64,000 nt of DNA from Streptomyces fildesensis (lineage in GTDB: Bacteria; Actinomycetota; Actinomycetes; Streptomycetales; Streptomycetaceae): positions 266,291 to 330,290 of the forward strand of contig NZ_JAAIKO010000007.1 of NCBI RefSeq assembly GCF_016107395.1. Direction: 5' to 3'. Positions within the stretch are counted from its first letter, which is position 1, and each line of letters begins with the position of its first letter. Below are positions 37,800 to 47,757 of the stretch, piece after piece. Below the pieces are notes generated by a model, which made no database searches, had not been told where the DNA came from, and saw only the letters and a list, made by a program, of their open reading frames with translations. The translations under genes and the position numbers were made by a program.

Positions 37800-39112
37800 C
37801 GCCTACGGCCTGGCGTTCGGAGCGCTGCTCCTGGCCGGCGGGCGGACGGCCGACCTGCTCGGGCGCCGCCGGGTACTCATCGCCGGCCTCACGCTGTTCG
37901 CGGTGTCGTCGCTGGCCGCAGGAGTGGCCGCCTCCCCCGGCGTCCTGATCACCGCCCGCGCCGTTCAGGGCCTCGGCACCGCCGCCATCGCCCCGGCCGC
38001 GCTCGCTCTGACGATGGACCTGTACCCGTCCGGCCCCGGGCGTGGCCGGGCCCTGGGGGTGTGGGGCGCGGTCTCCGGTGCGGGAGGGGCGGGCGGCGTC
38101 CTGCTGGGCGGTGTGCTCACCCAGGCCTGGGGCTGGCCCTGGATCTTCTACGCCGTCGCACTCGGGTCGGTGCTGGTCCTGGTCGCCGTCGCGGCCCTCG
38201 TGCCACGGGCGGCGCCCGCCCGGACGGCCGGACGGTTCGACCTGCTGGGCACCACCACCGTCACACTCGCCCTGACCTGCCTGGTCTGGGGGCTGACCAC
38301 CGCACGCGGCGCCGGCTGGACGGACGGCCGGCCGGGTGCTCGGCGCCCTCCTCGGCGCCGCCGCGTTGCTCGCGGCCTTCGTCGTGATCGAGCTCCGCCG
38401 GCCGAACGCGCTGATGCCGCCGCGACTGTTCACCACCGGCCGCGTCGCGGCGGGCAACCAGCTGATGGCGCTGCTGGGGTCCGTGTGGATCGCCCTGTTC
38501 TTCTTCCTGCCGCTCTACCAGCAACTGGTGCTCGGATCGAGTCCGTTGGCCACTGGTGCGGGCCAGCTTCCCCTGGCCGGGGCCAACATGCTCGGCGCCG
38601 CCATGGCGCCCCGCATATCCCGGCGCGTCGGCGGCACCGCGACCGTGACCGCGGCCCTGCTCACCGAGGCCGCCGGACTGCTGTGGCTGTCACGGATCAG
38701 CGCCGACGGGAGCTACCTCGCCGACGTCCTCGGTCCCAGCATCCTGATCGGCCTCGGTCTGAGCATCGCCTTCGTCCAGCTCACCGCGTTCGCCGTGGAC
38801 GGCGTCCCGCAACAGGACGCGGGCCTGGCCGGCGGACTGGTGAACACCACCCGCCAGGTCGGCGGGGCGATCGGCCTCGCCGCCCTGACCACCCTGGCCG
38901 GCTCCGTCACCGCCCACGCGGCCACCCACCAACCCCATCTGGAAGCGCTCACCGCCGGCTACCGCGCCGTCTTCACCGTCGCCGCCGCGGTCCTGGCCGC
39001 AACAGCGCTCCTCGCGGTGCTCCTCACCCGCTGCATCCGCCCGCGGACCCCCACCGACGCCGCTGTCGCCGCTACCGCCACCAGCCCGGCTTCCGACCCA
39101 CAACTCGCCTGA
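37700..39112 (+). pseudogene. DHA2-type MFS transporter, 5' truncated and frameshifted
   Basis: Homology starts inside TM1 (ATSIVNVALPQIRAGVGLSD) and runs through GGRTADLLGRRRVLIAG and ARAVQGLGTAAIAPAALAL. At about 38325, after GAGWTDGR, it shifts frame and continues from GTG 38336 (LGALLGAAALLAAFVVIE) to the end at 39112. The promoter, start and first half of TM1 are missing, replaced by the 5' part of the divergent ATPase. Normal family members are about 470-500 aa with 14 TMs. The second half might be translated alone but would not be a functional permease. Confidence 0.75.
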
Positions 39113-39262
39113 ATCCCCTGAATCCGGCCGTACCGATGGATCAGCCGGTCCATGGATCAGCCGTGCCCCGCGCCGAACAGGCGGCCTGACACCGGACAAC
39201 ACACCCGACCCACCCCGCACCCCGCACCCCGCACCCCACATCCACGGAAAGAGATTCCTGCC

Positions 39263-40627
39263 ATGACTGCTGCGAAGCCCTACCTGACCGGCCACTACAC
39301 CCCCGTCGCCGACGAGATCACCGCCACCGACCTCACCGTCGAGGGCCACCTGCCCCCCGAGCTGACCGGCCGGCTGATCCGCAACAGCCACAACCCCAAG
39401 CCCGGCGTCACCCCGACCCACTGGTTCAAGGGCAGCGGCATGGTGCACGGGATCCGGCTCCGCGCGGGCCGCGCCGAGTGGTACCGCAACCGGTGGGTGC
39501 ACACCCCCGCCCTCGACGGTGCCCCCTACATGACCGACAAGGGGCCCGACCTGACCGCGAGCACCGCCGGCACCCACGTCATCGAGCACGCCGGCCGTCT
39601 GCTGGCGCTCTGCGAGGCCAACCTCCCCTTCGAGCTCACCCGGGACCTGGAGACGGTCGGCGCCCATGACTTCAACGGTCGGCTGAACAACGCCATGACC
39701 GCGCACCCCAAGGTCGATCCGGTGACCGGAGAGCTCCACTTCTTCGCCTCCTCGCCCTTCCCGCCGTTCCTGACGTACTACGTCGCCGACGCCAAGGGCG
39801 AGATCGTCCACAGCGCCGAGATCCCGGGAGCGACCGCCTCCCTCAAGCACGACTTCGCCATCACCCGCCGCCACGTGGTCTTCATCGAGGGCAACGTCAC
39901 CTTCGACCACACCGAGCACTCCGGCATCCCCTACAGCTGGAGCGACCAGCAGCCCTCCCGTATCGGCGTCATGCCCCGCGGCGGCGACGGCGCCCGGCAG
40001 ATCCGCTGGTTCTCCGTCGAACCCGGCAACATGCTGCACGCGGGCAACGCCTACGAGGACGGCCAGGGACGCATCGTTCTGGAAGGCCCCACCGTGGACC
40101 GCGAGGGGTTCCAGCTCTCCTGGAACTGGTGGGTCGGCGCGCCGGGGCGCGGTACCGAGCCCAGCACCCGTTCCTACACCCGCCGCTGGGTGATCGACCC
40201 GGCGGCCGGCACCGTCGACGAGCAGATCATCGACGACCTCGCGGTGGAGTTCCCGACCCTCAACGAGGACTACCTGGGCGCCGAGCACCGCTACCAGTAC
40301 GCGGTGTCCTTCCCGGACCAGGAAGGGTTCGGCGGCTACGGCGTCGTCAAGTACGACCGCACCACCGGCGCCCGCCGCATCCACCAGGTCGGCGACGCCC
40401 GGCTGCCCAGTGAGGCGGTGTTCGTCCCCGCGGCCGGCGCCACCAACGAGGACGACGGCTATCTGCTCACCGTCGTCTCCGACCTGAAGCAGGACGCCTC
40501 CCAGCTGCTGGTCCTGGACGCCTCCGGCCTCGACCGGATCGCCACCGTCCACCTGCCGCGCCGCGTGACCGCCGGCATCCACGGCTCCTGGATCCCCGAC
40601 AGCGCCCTGGACGGAAGCGAAAGCTGA
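39263..40627 (+). CDS. Carotenoid cleavage oxygenase family protein
   Basis: A 454-aa beta-propeller non-heme iron dioxygenase. The four Fe-binding His are recognisable in TAHPKVDP, LKHDFAIT, MLHAGNAYED and GIHGSWIP, and the N-terminus has the family PPELTGRLIRNSHNP. It would cleave a carotenoid, apocarotenoid or stilbene-type double bond. The ATG at 39263 has AAAGAG about 9 nt upstream; a GTG/ATG further up would translate a low-complexity CACCCCG repeat. It may form an operon with the hydrolase-like gene 120 bp downstream. No carotenoid biosynthesis gene is nearby. Confidence 0.9.
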   Translation: MTAAKPYLTGHYTPVADEITATDLTVEGHLPPELTGRLIRNSHNPKPGVTPTHWFKGSGMVHGIRLRAGRAEWYRNRWVHTPALDGAPYMTDKGPDLTASTAGTHVIEHAGRLLALCEANLPFELTRDLETVGAHDFNGRLNNAMTAHPKVDPVTGELHFFASSPFPPFLTYYVADAKGEIVHSAEIPGATASLKHDFAITRRHVVFIEGNVTFDHTEHSGIPYSWSDQQPSRIGVMPRGGDGARQIRWFSVEPGNMLHAGNAYEDGQGRIVLEGPTVDREGFQLSWNWWVGAPGRGTEPSTRSYTRRWVIDPAAGTVDEQIIDDLAVEFPTLNEDYLGAEHRYQYAVSFPDQEGFGGYGVVKYDRTTGARRIHQVGDARLPSEAVFVPAAGATNEDDGYLLTVVSDLKQDASQLLVLDASGLDRIATVHLPRRVTAGIHGSWIPDSALDGSES

Positions 40628-40747
40628 CCCCGCTTCCTCCCGGAAACGCCCTGACCTGAGCACCCCGACCGGAACACCCCCACCGGAACATCCCGAACAA
40701 CCCCTCGAGCCCGAACAGGCCGAGGCTCATGACCAAGGAAAGTCGAC

Positions 40748-42229
40748 ATGACAAGAATCCGGAAGAACGCGGGCTGGATCGCCGCGGCCCTCTCCGCGCT
40801 CGTGGCCACCATCGCCGTACCGGCGCTCGCGCAGACCGAGGACGCCGATCACCGGACCCCCGCCAACAGCATCGACTGGCACGCCTGCGCCGACACCGAC
40901 TTCACGAACATGCAGTGCGGATCGATCCAGGTACCCGTCGACTGGTCCCGCCCCCGCGCCGGCAGCACCACCCTCGCCCTGGTCCGCCGCCCGGCGGACG
41001 ACCGGGCCCACCGCCAGGGCACCGTGCTCCTGAACGACGGAGCCGGCGGCTCCTCCATCGAGCAGCTGCGGCTGGCGATGCACATCCACCTCCCGGCCTT
41101 CGCCGGCGCCATGACCCAGAACTTCGACCTGGTCGCCGTGGACCCGCGAGGTGTGGGGCACAGCACGCCGATCCTCTGCGCGGAACCGCTCAAGCCCGCC
41201 GGAGTCAGCCACTTCCCGCAGAACCAGGCCGCGTTCAACGCGCTCGTGTCCCACAACCGGGCCTTCGCCGAGGACTGCCAGCGCCGCAACGGCCCGCTCA
41301 CCGACCACCTCGACCAGACCAGCACCGCACGGGACTTCGAGGCGGTCCGGATCGGGCTGGGCGAGAAGCAGCTGAACTGGTACGGCATCCACTACAGCAC
41401 GCTCCTCGGACGCACCTACGCCAAGCTCTACCCGGGCAGGCTGCGCACCATGGTCCTCGACACCGCCCTGGACGACACCGGCTCGCCGCTCGCCCGGGTC
41501 ACCCAGGAGGCGGCCACCGCGGAATCGGCCTTCAACCGCTTCGCCGCCTGGTGCGCCACGTCGAAGGACTGCGCCCTGCACGGCAAGGACGTCGCGGCCG
41601 AGTACGACGCCCTCGTCGCCCGCGCCGACCGCACCCCGATCCCGACCGGGGGCGCGTCCCACCAGCCGCTGACCGGTGAGGACATCCGCGAGGCCACCCA
41701 GGACTACCTGACCCTGTCCGGTCAGGCCTGGCCGGACTTCGCGAAAGCCATCGTCAAGGCCCAGGCGGGCGACCCGATGGACTTCACCCACGACCAGGAC
41801 GACACCCTCGACCCGGTCCAGGTACAGGTGCCGGCCTGTCTCGACGACACCCGCCCGGTGCACTCCCTCGCCCAGCTCACCCAACTGGGGAAGGAACTCG
41901 CCCGGGTGTCCCCGCACCTCGGTGGCGCCGTGCGCTCCTACAAGGCCATCGCCGGCTGCCTCGGCTGGCCCACCCCGTCCCAGCCCGTCAAGGCGGGCGC
42001 GCCGGTCCACGGCGCACCGCCCGCACTGATCCTCCAGTCCACCCACCAGGCCCTCGCCCCCTTCCGTGCGGGCGCAGCCATGGCCGCCCAACTCCCGGGC
42101 AGCGTCGTCCTGGGCCATGAAGGCGACGACTACAGCATGTTCCTGGTCTCCAAGTGCGCCCTGGAAGCCACCAACCGCTACCTGACCACCCGAGCCCTGC
42201 CCGCCCCCGGCACCGTCTGCACCGACTGA
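40748..42229 (+). CDS. Secreted alpha/beta-hydrolase of the SlpD/tripeptidyl-aminopeptidase family, catalytic residues altered
   Basis: A 493-aa exported protein: a signal peptide (ARIRKN-type basic start, then IAAALSALVATIAVPALA), then the family pattern CGSIQVPVDWSRP, VAVDPRGVGHS and the C-terminal TAP-like domain. The nucleophile elbow, normally GxSYG, reads YGIHYST, so the Ser is His. The acid position, normally in HDP, reads STHQALAP. The His region reads GHEGDDY. It is therefore probably not a peptidase; a binding role or a new chemistry is possible. AAGGAAAG lies before the ATG. Confidence 0.8.
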   Translation: MTRIRKNAGWIAAALSALVATIAVPALAQTEDADHRTPANSIDWHACADTDFTNMQCGSIQVPVDWSRPRAGSTTLALVRRPADDRAHRQGTVLLNDGAGGSSIEQLRLAMHIHLPAFAGAMTQNFDLVAVDPRGVGHSTPILCAEPLKPAGVSHFPQNQAAFNALVSHNRAFAEDCQRRNGPLTDHLDQTSTARDFEAVRIGLGEKQLNWYGIHYSTLLGRTYAKLYPGRLRTMVLDTALDDTGSPLARVTQEAATAESAFNRFAAWCATSKDCALHGKDVAAEYDALVARADRTPIPTGGASHQPLTGEDIREATQDYLTLSGQAWPDFAKAIVKAQAGDPMDFTHDQDDTLDPVQVQVPACLDDTRPVHSLAQLTQLGKELARVSPHLGGAVRSYKAIAGCLGWPTPSQPVKAGAPVHGAPPALILQSTHQALAPFRAGAAMAAQLPGSVVLGHEGDDYSMFLVSKCALEATNRYLTTRALPAPGTVCTD

Positions 42230-42248
42230 GAACCACCCCCTCACCGAA

Positions 42249-42282
42249 GGTGACGTCCGGCGCCCACACGCCGGACGTCACC
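42249..42282. terminator. Bidirectional terminator hairpin
   Basis: A perfect 14-bp stem GGTGACGTCCGGCG / CGCCGGACGTCACC with a 6-nt loop, followed by CATTT. It separates the convergent hydrolase-like and MMPL genes. Confidence 0.8.
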
Positions 42283-42304
42283 CATTTCCGCGGTCGTTGA
42301 AGGT

Positions 42305-44464
42305 TCAGCCCATGGGCGGTTGCGGCTCGGGCTGCGGCCCGGGCGCGGGCTGCTCGGGGTGTGGGGAGGACGGCTGTACGCGGAGGGGGCGGGCTGCCCA
42401 TTCGGGCAGGTACCAGTTCCACTTGCCGAACAGGGAGACGAGGGACGGAACGAGCAGCATCCGCACGATGGTCGCGTCGATCAGGATGCCCAGGCCGAGG
42501 CCGGTCGCCAGGGTTTTGAGATCGGTGCCGGGGCCGGAGGCGAGCGCGGCGAAGGCGAGGAAGAGGATGAGTGCGGCGCTGGTGACGAGCCGGCCGGTGC
42601 GGCCGATGCCCTCGATGACCGCTTCGTCGGTCGAGTGGCCGGCGTCGTACTCCTCGCGGATGCGGGAGAGGATGAACACCTCGTAGTCCATGGACAGTCC
42701 GAACAGGAACGCGAAGATCATGATCGGGATCCAGAACGTGACGGCCCCTGTGGCGGCGATGCCGAAGATCGCGTTGGAGCCGTGACCGTTCTGCCAGAAG
42801 AGCACCATCAGACCCAGGGTCGCCGCCAGGGAGATCAGATTGAGCAGCACCGCCTTCAGCGGCAGCAACAGGGAGCGGAAGGCGCGCACGAGCAGGATGT
42901 ACGTGAGCAGCGCGATGATGGTGAGCATCAGGGGGAAGTTGCCGTAGACGGCGTGCAGGAAGTCGATCTGCGCCGCACCGATCCCGGCGACGCCGGTGAC
43001 CCCAGGAAAGGTCGCCGCGACGTTCTTGACCCGCTTGACGACGTCGATGCTCTTCGAGTTCACCGTCTCGTGGTCCGGGATGACCACGACGATGCTCTGT
43101 CCGTCCCGGTTGCCGGCCGGCCCGGAGGGCACGAACGCCCCACGCACACCGTCGACCTTGCCCAGTTCGGCGGCGACCGGTCCGGCCTGGTCGGTGCGGA
43201 CCAGTACCTCCATCGGGGTCAGCGCGCCGGTCGGGACGCCGCCGCGCTCCAGGGTCTGCAGGGTGTCGTAGGCCGGGCCGTTCTTGGCCAGCGATTCCGA
43301 GGAGGCCAGGCCGATCTTGATACCGAAGAAAACGCCGATCAGGATCCCGAGCATGGCCAGGGCGGCGGCGGCCGCGATCCAGCGGCGCCGTACCACGGCG
43401 GCGGTCCAGCGGCTCCAGAACCGGCTCGCCCGGTTCTCGTGCCGGATCTTCGGCCAGTCGACCTTCGGCCCGATGCCGCCCAGGATCGCGGGGGTCAGGG
43501 TGAGAGTGGTCAACACGCTCGCGAGCGGGATGAGCGCGCCGCCGTAGCCCATGCTGCGCAGGAACGGGACCGGCAGGACGACGAGGGCGAGCAGGCCGAT
43601 GGCCACCGTCACACCACTGAACACCACCGCATGACCGGCCCGTTCCATCGCGACCACGACCGCCTCGTGATTCTCCCGGCCGCGGTCGCGCTCCTCACGC
43701 CAGCGGGTGACGAACAGCAGCGAGTAGTCGATCGCCACACCCAGGCCGATGAGGGCGACCAGGAACTGCACGATGAACGACACATCGGTGGCGTAGGTGA
43801 GCGGCAGCAGCATCACGAAGGTCGCGAGGATCGACACCGCGGCCACCAGCAACGGCAGCAGGGCGAGGAACGAGGCGAAGACGAAGGCGAGCACGGCGAG
43901 GGCTCCGACGGCACCGAGGAGTGTCTCCCCGAGCACCCCCGGCCCGCCGCTGTCATTGCCCCCGGAGGCCAGGACGTCCTGACCCGTCACCCCGACCGTG
44001 GCGCCGGACGGCAAGGCCTTCGCCGCCGCCACTTGGATGGGATCGGTGAGCAGCTTCTGGCTCGGTGACGGGTTGAACCGGTAGAACACCATCGCGTAGG
44101 CGGTGCGGTCGTCCTTCGTCCTGAAGGCCTTGTCGCCGGTGTTCGCCTCGTCGATCACTCGCACGTTCGGAACCGCTGCGCCCACGGCCGCGAATGCGCG
44201 GCCGACCTCGGCCTCATGGCCGGTGATCGTCTGCCCTGCCGGGAGCGTGACCGCGACCAGATACGGACTCGTGTCGCCGCCGCTGCCGAAAGCGGCCTCG
44301 ATCTTGTGCGCCGTCACGGTGCCGGGCTGACCCGGCAGCGAGAAGTCGATCGTCAGCCGATCCGTCGTCCGGCCCGCCAGCAGCACGCCGGCAACCAGCA
44401 CGAGACCCCAGAACGCCACAACCGCCCTGCGATGCCGCAGAACGAACTCGGCCCACCGACGCAT
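42305..44464 (-). CDS. MMPL-family RND transporter
   Basis: A 719-aa inner-membrane pump with 11-12 TM helices in two repeats: TM1 at about residues 12-32, a periplasmic loop, then the TM2-6 bundle including IGLGVAIDYSLLFVTRWREE; the second half repeats this as FLFGLSMDYEVFILSRIREEY. The paired GxxxDY motifs are the proton-relay signature of MMPL proteins, which export lipids, siderophores or polyketides. The ATG at 44464 has GGAGG 8 nt upstream. Substrate unknown. An AT-rich stretch with ATGCAAA lies upstream and could be an operator. Confidence 0.92.
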   Translation of the reverse strand: MRRWAEFVLRHRRAVVAFWGLVLVAGVLLAGRTTDRLTIDFSLPGQPGTVTAHKIEAAFGSGGDTSPYLVAVTLPAGQTITGHEAEVGRAFAAVGAAVPNVRVIDEANTGDKAFRTKDDRTAYAMVFYRFNPSPSQKLLTDPIQVAAAKALPSGATVGVTGQDVLASGGNDSGGPGVLGETLLGAVGALAVLAFVFASFLALLPLLVAAVSILATFVMLLPLTYATDVSFIVQFLVALIGLGVAIDYSLLFVTRWREERDRGRENHEAVVVAMERAGHAVVFSGVTVAIGLLALVVLPVPFLRSMGYGGALIPLASVLTTLTLTPAILGGIGPKVDWPKIRHENRASRFWSRWTAAVVRRRWIAAAAALAMLGILIGVFFGIKIGLASSESLAKNGPAYDTLQTLERGGVPTGALTPMEVLVRTDQAGPVAAELGKVDGVRGAFVPSGPAGNRDGQSIVVVIPDHETVNSKSIDVVKRVKNVAATFPGVTGVAGIGAAQIDFLHAVYGNFPLMLTIIALLTYILLVRAFRSLLLPLKAVLLNLISLAATLGLMVLFWQNGHGSNAIFGIAATGAVTFWIPIMIFAFLFGLSMDYEVFILSRIREEYDAGHSTDEAVIEGIGRTGRLVTSAALILFLAFAALASGPGTDLKTLATGLGLGILIDATIVRMLLVPSLVSLFGKWNWYLPEWAARPLRVQPSSPHPEQPAPGPQPEPQPPMG

Positions 44465-44632
44465 GTCCGGTCCTCCCGCACGCCGTAGGGTGCCGAGCTC
44501 AGCCCTCGGTCCCTTTCCTCTGTTATCCGACAGATTTGCATACTTTGCACCACACGGCAGAGCCAGCGGGCGGGGTCGACGCAGCGCTCGTGCAGGCGCC
44601 GGCCCGTACGGGGACGGGGACGGGGGCATCGA

Positions 44633-45964
44633 ATGTCCGTTCCCGTGACGCGTCCCCCGGCGCTACGCCACACGGTCGGCGCGCCTTCGGGCGAATGTCG
44701 CGCCGACGGCGTGGCGGGAACGGGCTCCGGTGGTACGCGCTTGGAGATGTCCAGGCCATCGCATCCGCAGTCCGGCAAACCGGACCCCGTCGCGCCGTCC
44801 GCCGAGCGCGGGCACCGGATCCGGAAGGCGTCGCGTCAAGCGCTGCGCGGCATCACCCCACCTCCGGCCGGGCCCGGCGGCGAGCCGCGGGTGTTCCCCG
44901 CCCTGCGGACGGCCGCCGCGTACGCCTGGCGGATCCTCGTGGTGGGCGTCCTCGTGTACGCGGTCTTCTCCGTGCTGGGGCGGTTCCACGAGATCGCCGT
45001 GGCCGTCTTCCTCGGCCTGGTCATCACCGCGATGCTCCGACCGGTGACCGACCTCCTGGCGCGCTTCCTGCCACGACCGCTGGCTGTCGCGGTGACCCTG
45101 ATCGGCAGCATTCTGCTCGCCCTCGGCGTCCTGGCCCTGGTCGGCGGGTCGGTGGCGGGAGAGAGCACCGGGCTGGCGCGGGAGTTCCGGGCAGGCATCA
45201 ACAGGATCGAGCACTGGCTCCAGCAGCCGCCGTTCCGGCTCAACCCCGAGGCGCTCACCGACGTCCAGTCCCGGATCGGGCAGTTCCTGTCGAGCCACCG
45301 GTCCACTCTCATCAGTACGGCGGTCAGTGGCGCCGGCCGGCTGGTCGAAGTCCTGACCGTGTTCGCGCTGGCCCTGTTCTCCTCGGTCTTCTTCATCCAC
45401 TCCGGCGACCGGCAGTGGGGCTGGTTCTGCGACCAGCTTCCGCCGGCCGCGCGGGAACGGGTGATGGTCGGGGGCCGCGCCGCCTGGCGGACCTTCACCG
45501 GCTACACCCACGGCATCGTGCTGGTGGCCGCGATCAACGCGACCCTGGTCGGCGTCGCTCTCTTCGCCCTCGGCGTGCCGCTCGCGGTCCCGCTGGCCCT
45601 GCTGGAGTTCTTCGCCGCGTTCATTCCGCTGATCGGCTCACCCATCGCCCTTGCCGTCGCCGCCGTGGTGGCGCTGGCGGCCAAAGGCCCGCTGATCGCG
45701 GCCATGGTCGTCGCCCTCATCGTGGTCATCGGGCAGATCGAGGGCCATCTGCTGCACCCGATCGTGATGAGCTGGGCCGTCCGGCTGCATCCGGTGGTGG
45801 TCGCGTTCACGGTCATCGGCGGCGCCATCGCGGCCGGAGTCATGGGCGCGGTGGTGGCCGTACCGCTGGTGTCCGTCCTGTGGTCGGTCCATCAGGCGCT
45901 GCGCCGGACGGACGAACCGGGTCCGCCGCAGAACCCGGCCCCCGACCGGGGCACGGGATCATGA
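44633..45964 (+). CDS. AI-2E family permease
   Basis: A 443-aa membrane protein of the AI-2 exporter/PerM family with about 8 TMs: paired N-terminal helices (RILVVGVLVYAVFSVLG; AVAVFLGLVITAMLRPV), a soluble insert (about 180-245), and C-terminal helices containing FFAAFIPLIGSPIALAV, the family's conserved segment. It may export a small molecule or act as an ion antiporter; AI-2 itself is not expected in Streptomyces. The start is uncertain: the ATG at 44633 has a GGGGG box, and an ATG at 44747 is an alternative. Divergent from the MMPL gene. Confidence 0.83.
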   Translation: MSVPVTRPPALRHTVGAPSGECRADGVAGTGSGGTRLEMSRPSHPQSGKPDPVAPSAERGHRIRKASRQALRGITPPPAGPGGEPRVFPALRTAAAYAWRILVVGVLVYAVFSVLGRFHEIAVAVFLGLVITAMLRPVTDLLARFLPRPLAVAVTLIGSILLALGVLALVGGSVAGESTGLAREFRAGINRIEHWLQQPPFRLNPEALTDVQSRIGQFLSSHRSTLISTAVSGAGRLVEVLTVFALALFSSVFFIHSGDRQWGWFCDQLPPAARERVMVGGRAAWRTFTGYTHGIVLVAAINATLVGVALFALGVPLAVPLALLEFFAAFIPLIGSPIALAVAAVVALAAKGPLIAAMVVALIVVIGQIEGHLLHPIVMSWAVRLHPVVVAFTVIGGAIAAGVMGAVVAVPLVSVLWSVHQALRRTDEPGPPQNPAPDRGTGS

Positions 45965-46035
45965 GGACATGAGCGCGGTGCCCGACCCACCCGAAAACCT
46001 CGTCAGGCACCGCTCTCCGGTGTGCCGCGGTCCCG

Positions 46036-46350
46036 TTACGGCACCGGCTGCTGCTGGGTGACGCAGTGGATGCCGCCACCGCCGGTGCCGAGGCGGTCGA
46101 TGTTGAGCTGTTCGATGACGTGGCCGGGGAAGAGGCGGGTCAGGGTGGCCTTGGCCGCGGTGTCCGCCGGGGTGTCGCCGAACTGGCCGCTGATGACCGC
46201 CCCGTTGCCCACGTAGTAGTTGGCGAAGGAGGCGAGGAACTCCGGGTTGGTGGAACAGCAGACCGTCACCGCATCCTGGCCGGACGGCGCCCACCACGGA
46301 CCGGTCTCACTGCGCGCCGAGGCGTTCAACAGCCCCCGGACCGAGACCAC
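46036..46350 (-). pseudogene. C-terminal remnant of agmatine deiminase
   Basis: The last 60-70 residues (FANYYVGNGAVISGQFGD, ARLFPG-like stretch, GGGGIHCVTQQQP) are the C-terminus of the peptidylarginine/agmatine deiminase family, with the catalytic Cys retained. The other 270 or so residues are missing and the N-terminal part of this frame is unrelated. Confidence 0.7.
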
Positions 46351-46528
46351 CGCATGACGTAGCCCACTATGGGAGAGCTCTCTTCAGCGGCGGCTGCCGG
46401 CCGGCGGAATCCGGCCGCGAGGCCGGTTCCCGACGAGCGGTGCGAGCCCTGTTGTCTCGTTTCCACCGTCTCTGGTCCACGATCCTCCACTAGGGTGAAG
46501 ATCCTTTTGAATTCTGGGAGTTGAACAG

Positions 46529-47599
46529 ATGCTTGCTGCCGTCTACCACGGTCAACGCGATGTGCGTGTCCAGGAATGGCCTGATCCTCAGTTACCGGCG
46601 GCAGGAGAACTCCAACTGGAGATTCTGCGGGCCAGCATCTGCGGTACCGACGTGGATGAGTTCGCTTCGGGTCCCCACCTGATCCCCCTCACCAAGCCGC
46701 ATCCGGCGAGCCGTCATGTCGGTCCGCTCGTGCTGGGGCACGAGATGGTCGGAAGGGTGGCGGCGGTGGGGGCGGAGGTCACCGGGTTCGCCGTCGGGGA
46801 CGTGGTGGTCCCGGGTTCCGGCGTCTCCTGCGGGAACTGCCGGTGGTGTCATGCGGGCCGGACGAACCTCTGTTCAAGCTACTTCACCGTGGGACTGCAC
46901 GTGGACGGCGGCCTTGCCGAGCGGGTGAACGTCCCTGCGCGCATCAGCCGCTCCGTCGGGAGCATGCCGGCCGACATCGCGATCATGGCTCAGCCGCTCG
47001 CCGTCGCACTGCACGCGGTGCGCGGCGCCGAGGCCAAGGCGGGTGCGCGCATCGCGGTGATCGGCCTGGGCGGGATCGGCTCGTTGGCGGTGGCTGCCTG
47101 CACGGCGCAGGGCATCGAGACGATAGCCGTCGACGTCTCGCCGGCCCGCTTGGACATCGCGAAGCGAAGTGGCGCCTCGGTGCTCATCGACGCGTCCCAG
47201 GAGGACGCCGCCGCCGCGATCAAGCGGGCCACCGGTGGCGACGGCGCCGACATCGTGTTGGAGACGTCGGGCGTGCCCAAGGGGCTGGAGACTGCCATGA
47301 ACGCGGTGAGCCGTGGCGGCCACATCCGCCTGGTCGGCCTGCACCGTGACCCCTCGCCCCTGAACCTGACCCGGCTGGTCCTCGACGAGATCCGGATCTC
47401 GACATCGAAGGTACACATCTGCGATCAGGATCTGCCTGAGGCGCTGGCCCTGCTCAACGACCACCCGGAGATCGCCACCACGTCAATAGACGCGGTCATC
47501 GACCTCGAGGACGTCGTGACGGCCGGGCTGATGCGCATGGCCGCGGGCGAAGCAGACGGCAAGACCATCGTCAGGCTGCCTACCTCGGACCCGAGGTAG
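46529..47599 (+). CDS. Zinc-dependent medium-chain dehydrogenase
   Basis: A 356-aa MDR-family alcohol/polyol dehydrogenase. Catalytic zinc ligands are in SICGTD and LGHEMVG; the structural zinc site is CGNCRWCHAGRTNLC. The Rossmann motif is VIGLGGIGSLAVAA at about residue 175. It resembles 2,3-butanediol, threonine or sorbitol dehydrogenases. GGAG lies 9 nt before the ATG at 46529. It is a single gene. Confidence 0.9.
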   Translation: MLAAVYHGQRDVRVQEWPDPQLPAAGELQLEILRASICGTDVDEFASGPHLIPLTKPHPASRHVGPLVLGHEMVGRVAAVGAEVTGFAVGDVVVPGSGVSCGNCRWCHAGRTNLCSSYFTVGLHVDGGLAERVNVPARISRSVGSMPADIAIMAQPLAVALHAVRGAEAKAGARIAVIGLGGIGSLAVAACTAQGIETIAVDVSPARLDIAKRSGASVLIDASQEDAAAAIKRATGGDGADIVLETSGVPKGLETAMNAVSRGGHIRLVGLHRDPSPLNLTRLVLDEIRISTSKVHICDQDLPEALALLNDHPEIATTSIDAVIDLEDVVTAGLMRMAAGEADGKTIVRLPTSDPR

Positions 47600-47678
47600 G
47601 CACGTTCGTCACGGGCAACCCCAGGGAAGCGGCAATGAGCTTGGAGGGTTGATCTCCCAGAACACGCCGGAGCGCGAC

Positions 47679-47716
47679 GGGCCCGCACTCTCAGTCCATG
47701 GGCAGAGTGCGGGCCC
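47679..47716. terminator. Bidirectional terminator hairpin
   Basis: A perfect 13-bp stem GGGCCCGCACTCT / AGAGTGCGGGCCC with a 12-nt loop between the convergent dehydrogenase and lipoprotein genes. Confidence 0.75.
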
Positions 47717-47757
47717 CGCACAGTTGTGGTCACACGAGCACGGCCGCCTCGTGGCCA

